Shown one piece after another: positions 61,101 through 64,000 of a stretch of DNA of 64,000 nt. Below the pieces are notes generated by a model. It saw only the letters and a list, made by a program, of their open reading frames with translations, searched no databases and was not told the DNA's origin. A program made the translations under genes and the position numbers. The DNA is from Cyrtodaria siliqua (lineage: Eukaryota; Mollusca; Bivalvia; Adapedonta; Hiatellidae), in assembly GCA_037043455.1 (NCBI GenBank), contig JAWPHD010003242.1:124001-188000 (forward strand), given 5' to 3'. Within the stretch, counting starts at the first letter, position 1; every line of letters starts with the position of its first letter.

Positions 61101-62316
61101 ATTACAATCCTGAAAATCGGTATCGCTGCCAACACAATCAATGCCACCATGTTCAGGGGCGGGGTTTGTACAGTCACGTGTGCTTAACTGAAGACCTCCT
61201 CCACAAGTAATGGAACACGTTCCCCACTCCGACCATTCAGAAAATCCTCCATCAACTAGAATTAAGAGTAAATACATTGACATTTTATAGTATACAATGG
61301 TACGACTATTTAAAATGTCAAAAGTACGAATATTTGAGCCATCCCAAAGATGCTGAACATGGAACATGAACATATGACGCTGAACATGGAACTTTCAATG
61401 TGGTGTTTTCATACCGAAAGTGAAAATGCGTAGACAACAAACCAATATCGCATCAAAATACTGCTGTATAAAATATGGAAAAGTTGTCTTACCTGGACAC
61501 GGGATGGTGTTACACTCCTGAGAATCAGTATCGCTGCCAACACAATCAATGCCACCATTTGCAGGGGCGGGGTTTGTACAATCACGTGTTCTAGACTGAA
61601 GACCTCCTCCACAGGTAACGGAACATGTTCCCCAATCCGACCATTCGGAAAATCCTCCATCAACTAGAAGTATGAACATCTAAATTGACGTCTTTATGTC
61701 ATACATACTGTACAACAATAGAAACCAGTGTATATTTAATTGTGCGAACATTAAAGCTACCCCACCCCCAACTGTCAGGCAAACAATATTGCACAAGGAA
61801 TCTCGAAGTCAGTTCAATGTTCTAAACATTGATTCAGACAGATATAAGTACTAATAACAACCCGTGCGTTGTAATTTACTGAGATATCTTTAAAATGGTA
61901 TGTTTATAACATTTATTTATATATCAGTGCCAAAATATCTCAAAATGGGTTTCATTTTCAGAATATTGATTCTACTCGAAAGAAAAACTCAGAAAATGAA
62001 TACATTGGTTTTGATATTGGCAGAAGGCAACTAAGTATTTGGTTACGAGGACTGAACTATTTGACTTTTAACGACACAGTCATACATAGGCAAACCAACA
62101 CAGCTTCAAAATACCACTGTACAATATATTGCAAATGTATCTTACCTGGGCACGAGTTAGTGTTACACTCCCGAGAATCACTATCGCTGCCAACACAATC
62201 AATGCCACCATGTTCAGAGGCGGGGTTTGTACAGTCACGTGTTCTTGACTGAAATCCTCCTCCACACGTAATGGAACATGTTCCCCACTCTGACCATTCG
62301 GAAAATCCCCCATCAA
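34116..62316 (-). CDS. Gene 3 (3' part): tandem TSP1-repeat protein with GPI-anchor-like C-terminus
   Basis: At least 21 intact thrombospondin type 1 repeats, each on one phase 1-1 exon (mostly 171 bp, 57 codons), followed by exons 34580-34645 and 34116-34195. In-window coding is about 1254 codons; the 5' end lies beyond 64000. Each repeat has the WSEWxxC tryptophans (C-mannosylation type), CSxTCGGG (O-fucosylation type in most), RTRDCTNP and six cysteines. The last exon codes a short hydrophobic tail after small residues, fitting a GPI signal. Similar arrays occur in coadhesin- or hemicentin-like proteins (family memory). Inferred role: cell-surface adhesion or recognition. Six decayed TSP1 exons lie in the introns. 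Confidence 0.85.
34580..34645 (-). CDS. Gene 3 penultimate exon
   Basis: 66 bp coding LDVQCSQQNPSQCQVVYFSH. It completes the cysteine pattern after the last TSP1 repeat. Acceptor ATTATTCAG, donor GTGAGG. Confidence 0.75.
34838..35388 (-). mobile_element. Penelope-like 3' fragment
   Basis: The longest simple tail copy: from the shared terminus up to the last codons of the reverse transcriptase frame (CACAGCTTGTCCGGTCAT). Lies in a gene 3 intron, within 200 bp of the penultimate exon. Confidence 0.75.
35590..36090 (+). repeat. Hairpin-bearing dispersed repeat, long copy
   Basis: Colinear with 27555-28110 on the other strand. Carries the stem AGTCTC/GAGACT (36028-36048) and, before it, GAGCGGTAG...CTACCACTC. 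Confidence 0.65.
36300..36475. repeat. Two tandem copies of an about 85 bp unit
   Basis: ACGACTTTCTATAATTTGG...CAACTAAATATTGTT...CAAATACTG is repeated twice with an A-rich centre. Minus-strand open frames here are low-complexity. Confidence 0.6.
36954..37145 (-). CDS. TSP1 exon u (last, longest)
   Basis: 192 bp; WTSWTKWGPCSNLRHSDC and CKCGRGFTYKNRTC, with an insertion carrying extra cysteines. Ends in phase 1 at GTTAGT and joins exon 34580-34645. Confidence 0.85.
37451..37621 (-). CDS. TSP1 exon t
   Basis: Intact; WSMWLTWSTCSQSCGYG and SRIRSCSEPTPATGGQEC. Confidence 0.86.
37692..38311 (+). mobile_element. THAP-domain DNA transposon relic (P-element-like)
   Basis: Imperfect terminal inverted repeats (GGAAGTCGGCCATTTTGGAG at 37692; inverse ending 38311) bound 620 bp. 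Inside, MPKVKGNYCNVEGCHTRSED starts at 37764. Further frames give SADRRRLWLASLHPNF and VQICSDNFIN, together the C2CH THAP layout, broken by stops and frameshifts. A donor-like AGTGAGTAA follows. Lies in a gene 3 intron. Confidence 0.65.
38671..38976. mobile_element. MITE family with TATCCCGCCAA ends, copy 2
   Basis: Ends TAGCTATCCCG and CGGGATAGCTA are inverted repeats. The interior matches 13492-13775. Confidence 0.7.
38990..39068 (-). mobile_element. tRNA-like relic
   Basis: The minus strand reads AGCACAGTTGGTACACCGCT and ATGGGTTCGAGTCCCGAT, like D and T arms. The anticodon arm has an insertion and the acceptor stem fails to pair. Confidence 0.45.
39361..39528 (-). CDS. TSP1 exon s
   Basis: Intact; WLDWSEWTICSATCGGG and HQRTRTCTQPQNGGTTC. 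Clearly older than the 5' copies. Confidence 0.84.
39900..40350. repeat. 17-18 bp minisatellite
   Basis: About 25 variable units of GTGAAACATTCATGTTCC. Open frames in it are artefacts. Confidence 0.9.
40574..40735 (-). pseudogene. Decayed TSP1 exon
   Basis: Minus strand: CTTTC then an in-frame TGA, then SDRTRTCTGPLYGGIECDG. The 5' tryptophan half is missing. Confidence 0.7.
41378..41551 (-). CDS. TSP1 exon r
   Basis: Intact; LSEWSQWGVCTQTCGTG and CTNPVPANGGLDC, ends DLCPG. Confidence 0.86.
41580..41700 (-). repeat. Hairpin-bearing dispersed repeat, degenerate copy
   Basis: Retains GGGGATCCCTTGGATGCCAC and half of the small hairpin. Between TSP1 exons r and q. Confidence 0.45.
41856..42029 (-). 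CDS. TSP1 exon q
   Basis: Intact; ADGGFTAWSDWGVC and CTQLCGTEGSQTRSRAC. Donor GTTCGC is weak. Confidence 0.82.
42221..42362 (-). pseudogene. 5'-truncated TSP1 exon
   Basis: Reads GECSVICGTGIKTRTREC through DCLADPCPG to a GTACAC donor. The DGG-WSEW start is gone and a TAG precedes the residual coding. Splicing at the residual AG would be phase 0, not 1, so inclusion would break the frame. Confidence 0.7.
42552..42725 (-). CDS. TSP1 exon p
   Basis: Intact, one codon longer. CTQLCGVGGLQTRSRDC has Leu before Cys, so the O-fucose site is lost. Confidence 0.86.
42877..43350 (-). mobile_element. Penelope-like 3' fragment(s)
   Basis: Tail order from AGTCGAACAGG to AGAACAAACCGTTAAGG; a second terminal block (TGTCGAACAGAAAGTATAGC) begins at about 43256. 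Confidence 0.65.
43350..43745 (+). repeat. Hairpin-bearing dispersed repeat, two hairpin units
   Basis: Contains GAGGGGTGATGC-ACTTC-GCATTACCCCTC (43650-43678), a 12 bp stem, then AGACTC...GAGTCT. A first, damaged unit lies at 43362-43425. Confidence 0.7.
43952..44122 (-). CDS. TSP1 exon o
   Basis: Intact and more divergent; FTEWTEWGSCTVTCGTG and GGHTESKTCVSAACPG. Confidence 0.86.
44185..44470 (-). repeat. Hairpin-bearing dispersed repeat, minus copy
   Basis: The minus strand carries GAGAGGTA...TACCTCTC and AGACTC...GAGTCT, plus the GGTCGCCCCGACTACAAATC-like segment seen at 43540. Confidence 0.7.
44842..45012 (-). CDS. TSP1 exon n
   Basis: Intact; YSEWSEWIVCSLTCGGG and CTHPAPENDGIDC. Donor GTGAGC. 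Confidence 0.86.
45228..45312 (-). pseudogene. Truncated TSP1 exon
   Basis: Only SELSKWILCSYTCGGG and QTRTRDCTCN remain before a TAA; both splice sites are lost. Confidence 0.7.
45572..45742 (-). CDS. TSP1 exon m
   Basis: Intact; begins VNGEFSEWSEWGVC; CLGSEADSQGC replaces CVGSDTDSQDC. Confidence 0.88.
46105..46276 (-). pseudogene. Frameshifted TSP1 exon
   Basis: Starts intact (YSEWSEWVECSITCGG), then a 14 bp tandem duplication of CACGTGACTGTACA shifts the frame. A TAG replaces CAG later and the donor is destroyed. Confidence 0.8.
46562..46732 (-). CDS. TSP1 exon l
   Basis: Intact; WSEWETCSVTCGGG and APDNGGIDC. Confidence 0.88.
47001..47120 (-). pseudogene. TSP1 exon 3' relic
   Basis: The minus strand ends CNTSPYPS at GTAAGA, clearly the end of a TSP1 exon. 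The remainder is unrecognisable except a CAGTCACGT trace. Confidence 0.55.
47195..47365 (-). CDS. TSP1 exon k
   Basis: Intact; CSATCGGGLQSRTRDC and APENVGIDC. Confidence 0.88.
47815..47985 (-). CDS. TSP1 exon j
   Basis: Intact; CSITCGGGYQSRTRDC and APTNGGIDC. Donor is GTTAGA rather than GTAAGA. Confidence 0.88.
48187..48357 (-). CDS. TSP1 exon i
   Basis: Intact; FSKWSEWGTCSLSCGGG and LQSSTRDC. A 25 bp minisatellite begins about 60 bp from its acceptor. Confidence 0.88.
48420..48835. repeat. 25 bp minisatellite
   Basis: About 16-17 units of GTTGTTTCATATATATTGTT plus GTACA. Since 25 is not a multiple of three, all three frames read the same 25-residue pattern; these frames are not genes. Confidence 0.92.
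48836..49507. mobile_element. hAT-like non-autonomous element inside the minisatellite
   Basis: TIRs CAGGGGCGGATCCAG and CTGGATCCGCTAGTG; minisatellite sequence resumes after it. The interior is three tandem about 180 bp copies marked by CGAGCGAGCGAAGCGAGC. The flanks share GTGTT but an 8 bp target duplication is not clean. Confidence 0.7.
49825..49995 (-). CDS. TSP1 exon h
   Basis: Intact; FSEWSAWGLCSITCGGG, FQSRIRDC and ENDGNDC; ends NLCPS. Confidence 0.86.
50205..50369 (-). pseudogene. Decayed TSP1 exon
   Basis: GGGFSEWI then TAG in place of the second tryptophan region, CSAMRGGRLQ (Cys lost), and an insertion in the ATATATATTG run that shifts the frame. Confidence 0.78.
50413..50783 (-). 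mobile_element. mariner relic, second copy
   Basis: Matches the central to C-terminal part of the element at 20447 (GAACCAAGAGC-TGTCT-GAATGATAT; GTCTG-GGAGTA-GGGGATG) with more decay and no terminal repeats recognised on the right. Confidence 0.65.
51709..52015 (-). mobile_element. Nested Penelope-like 3' tail (minus)
   Basis: Runs from AAATATAAAAATATCGGACA to CCGCCATCATCTAATCTCTA, splitting the host element between its N-terminal region and the LPADKA motif. Confidence 0.8.
52195..52545 (+). mobile_element. Nested Penelope-like 3' tail (plus)
   Basis: Begins at ACACGAGCATCTTTGTATTT and ends in the terminal block before AATAGTAAGCAGAATAAGCT, where the host frame resumes. Confidence 0.75.
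53049..53106 (+). mobile_element. 58 bp Penelope-like terminus inserted in a reverse transcriptase
   Basis: GTTGACTGTCCTCCTTGAAT through CTTTTTATATTTCTTT is exactly the terminal block of the family and interrupts ...LLDNIF / IRYGKTVY. Confidence 0.75.
54395..54741 (+). mobile_element. Full-length tRNA-derived SINE
   Basis: tRNA-like head with B box CCGGGTTCAATCCTCCG; central block GGATGGGGACGTAAACCGGG; 3' part ending GAGCCGTTAAACAAC and an (ATTCA)n tail. Reference copy for the family in this window. Confidence 0.78.
54742..55586. other. Gene 3 intron, no recognised feature
   Basis: AT-rich. The end (about 55430-55580) is the intron flank that recurs beside other TSP1 exons. Confidence 0.4.
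55587..55757 (-). CDS. TSP1 exon g
   Basis: Intact; CSISCGGGLQSRTRDC and DTDSLDCNTNPCPS. First exon downstream of the 5 kb retroelement cluster, counting from the 3' side. Confidence 0.88.
56098..56268 (-). CDS. TSP1 exon f
   Basis: Intact; GIYCVGNNTNSQDC carries an NNT sequon; ends NPCSS. The acceptor is CTTTAAG. Confidence 0.85.
56300..58400 (+). mobile_element. Penelope-like retroelement, best copy
   Basis: LVPADKAVNNEIIV, NKLPTMYWIPKLHKNPYKTR, STYDISTLYTTLPHHLIKDK, then GIPMGTNCAPLV near 57128 and RYLDDILNIDNPF near 57245 (the catalytic YLDD), and YDKRDDFNFDIVN. Frames break at a TGA after SSGINLF and at about 57195. The 3' tail runs 57895-58400 and defines the dispersed fragments. No GIY-YIG nuclease part was recognised. 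The class is assigned from memory of motif style. Confidence 0.78.
58642..58812 (-). CDS. TSP1 exon e
   Basis: Intact; begins ADGGFSVWSEWETC, an Ala start from a CTAG acceptor instead of the usual Val. Confidence 0.88.
59111..59281 (-). CDS. TSP1 exon d
   Basis: Intact; FSKWSKW-like start (SEWSKWGTC) and an NDT N-glycosylation sequon in CIGNDTESQYC. Confidence 0.88.
59735..60890. repeat. Tandem duplication of an intron segment
   Basis: 59735-59925 plus 60384-60450 match 60650-60890 (CTATTG-CTTTCCAGATCGCCT; TGTGCACCACATT; GCTTACGATAGCGTCTACG). The left copy is split by the TTAA element. Confidence 0.75.
59926..60383. mobile_element. TTAA-flanked foldback/MITE (458 bp)
   Basis: Begins AGGGACACTGTCC and ends GGACATTGTCCCT, flanked by TTAA on both sides. 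The paralogous empty site is at 60827-60830. No coding. Confidence 0.82.
61085..61255 (-). CDS. TSP1 exon c
   Basis: Intact; CSITCGGGLQLSTRDC, so the first arginine of the RxR layer has become serine. Confidence 0.88.
61493..61663 (-). CDS. TSP1 exon b
   Basis: Intact; FSEWSDWGTCSVTCGGG and RTRDCTNPAPANGGIDC, ends NTIPCPG. Confidence 0.88.
62146..62316 (-). CDS. TSP1 exon a (most 5' in window)
   Basis: Intact; FSEWSEWGTCSITCGGG. NPAS replaces the usual NPAP and it ends NSCPG. Donor GTAAGA. No further TSP1 exon upstream to 64000. Confidence 0.88.
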
Positions 62317-62731
62317 CTAGACATGTAAAGGAATACGTTGATACCTTAGTTTAATATACAATGTGCAGCGATACTAATAATAGTTTGAAGACCTTTAATT
62401 GAACTATGCTTAAAATAGCATGTACATTAGTAAGGTGTTTCCAAAGCTAACCCCAAACTGATTTATACTTATGTGGTAGTCAGTTTTCACTAGAGATGTG
62501 ATTGTTTTATATTATTTTAAATAGTTAAGTTCATTACGATAAGTACCGTTAACTATAGTATAGGAAGTGTACCTTTAACTATATTGTAGAAAGTGTAACC
62601 TTATGGAAGGAAGTATAGCTTTAACTGTATTATGGAAAGTATACCTTTAATATTGACCAATATATTGATATATGTTATTGAAGTGTAACTTTATCTTGAT
62701 TGGACAATTACAATGGCCAGTTCATAATATA

Positions 62732-63283
62732 CTGAACAAAAAAAGAAACTTCCGCATTTTAAGCTGTGTTTTGCATAGGGTTGACTTTGTTACATTTTGT
62801 ACACCAATCTAGATACAATTTCATCATTTTATACTTATCACTCAATCATTTTGATCTATATTTATAATCATCAAAAACCACAGTTAGTGTGTTGCTGCTA
62901 AAACATGATTTATTCAAACTGCGAAATCATTATATTTGTATTATAAAGGGAGGTAATATGAACATATTTATTCTTGAAAGCTGTATGGCGCAAACGTGAG
63001 TGAACAGGTCTCTTTCTCCGTTTTTTTGGTGCTGGGGTTATCTTCTGCTTATTTCAATAGAACAAAACTGTGTTAAATCAAAGTTTAAACCACAAGACCC
63101 GGAAATGCTGTTTAAACCAAAACAAGGGGAATAACTGTGCGTACAAGTTTGATTCAAGGAAAATTGTTTTCATGACAGTGCTGGCCTTTTAACAAAGGTA
63201 TTAACATATAAGACAAAACAAAATATTTTTTCATTGTGTCTACATGTATGGGTAAAGTTGAGGAAGTTTCTTTTTTTGTTGAG
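62732..63283. mobile_element. Tc1/mariner-type MITE
   Basis: TIRs CTGAACAAAAAAAGAAACTT and the inverse AAGTTTCTTTTTTTGTTGAG, flanked by TA on both sides. 552 bp, no coding. Confidence 0.78.
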
Positions 63284-64000
63284 TATACTTCAATTTTATG
63301 AGTTGTATATTTTACCGCCTAAATCATGAAACTACCTTCTGCGCAGTTGGAAGAAAATATTTAAAGGGAAAAGATCTAGAATGTTAAAATGGAGTTTTCT
63401 TAAATGTATAATTCAAGATGGACACTTGTAAAGTTAATTCAATCAGTAATATAAACTACTAGTTATTAGAGTATAGAGAAGGAGGAATTTGGGTAAGTTT
63501 ATTTTATGATATATTCTTTTCTTTTGAATGGTGTTGATGAATGCAAAACACAGGTTTACCATGTTTACAAGTGTGTAAATTGTGTGAAAAGAAAGTGTTT
63601 CAAAATCTGTATCACTTTGCATGTTTCAATGTCTGTATATATTTTTTATAAGAATACTTTAAAGAAGGTATTTCGTTGCAGGTAATGGAATGACATGTGG
63701 AGAGCTTGATTTGTATTTTATATATTTAAATCTAATGGAAATATATGTCTTTATTCATATGTAAGTAATATGAGACGCGTAACTATGCTAATTGTATATG
63801 TTAAATAAGGAGACGCAAACAACATATAATTATGTTTGTACCTAAAATCTCATTATAGCCTAAATGTGTTCATGGATGATTTACGTGTGTATTGATTATT
63901 CCAAGTTGACGATGTGAGGTATACATGATTGTATAAAATGATCAGGAACACCATAGCACCATATGCTTGTAAATTATTTGTAGAAGACTAATGTATTGCT
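63284..64000. other. Gene 3 intron or upstream sequence
   Basis: AT-rich, no TSP1 exon, signal-peptide exon or repeat recognised; the 5' end of gene 3 must lie beyond the window. Confidence 0.4.

Noticed and set aside
45542..62316. Many minus frames reading QEHVTVQTPPLKMVALIVLAAI
   Set aside because: The +1 frame of TSP1 exons; the cysteine-containing frame with matching splice phases is the real one.
1..64000. Bacterial operon, prophage, restriction or toxin-antitoxin system
   Set aside because: Intron-exon structure, metazoan domains and repeat content exclude a prokaryotic replicon.

Overview
ORGANISM. The window is eukaryotic. Short exons (52-273 bp) sit in AT-rich introns with GT/AG borders. 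Metazoan extracellular domains (cadherin, FG-GAP/ASPIC, thrombospondin type 1) are present, with dense decayed Penelope-like retroelements, tRNA-derived SINEs, mariner, hAT-like and foldback DNA elements and several minisatellites. This mix best fits a lophotrochozoan, most likely a bivalve mollusc; that call is inferred from gene and repeat style and the species is not determined. LAYOUT. Three protein genes can be rebuilt exon by exon, with splice phases that stay in frame across every junction used. Gene 1 (minus, 22748 to 371, 18 exons, about 1002 aa) is a type I membrane protein with a signal peptide, an N-terminal extracellular domain, about six cadherin-type repeats, a threonine linker, one transmembrane helix and an acidic tail. 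Gene 2 (plus, 24102 to 31432, 8 exons, 588 aa) is a secreted CRTAC1-like protein with FG-GAP/EF-hand-like repeats and a C-terminal ASPIC/UnbV domain. It is head-to-head with gene 1 across 1353 bp. Gene 3 (minus, enters from beyond 64000, ends at 34116) is a tandem array of 21 intact one-exon TSP1 repeats ending in an apparent GPI-anchor signal. Its introns hold six decayed TSP1 exons. Genes 2 and 3 are convergent. All three products are predicted extracellular or cell-surface adhesion/matrix proteins; no shared pathway can be proven from sequence. REPEATS. Many of the longest open frames are not genes: the 2.2 kb frame at 2-4.4 kb, the poly-Val/poly-Thr frames at 22 kb and the frames at 40 and 48.5 kb are minisatellites or microsatellites. 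The 2-4.4 kb minisatellite lies in an intron of gene 1 and grew from the 3' tail of a Penelope-like element that also carries a SINE. Fragments of the same retroelement family occur at least ten times, several nested inside one another. MOST UNUSUAL SIGNALS. A dispersed repeat carries two adjacent hairpins whose copies differ by compensatory changes. A hammerhead-ribozyme-like core lies in an intron of gene 2. A TTAA-targeting foldback element has its own empty site preserved in a tandem duplicate. A THAP-domain DNA transposon relic lies between TSP1 exons. The stop codon of gene 2 is written inside a minisatellite whose every unit contains a 3' splice-site consensus.
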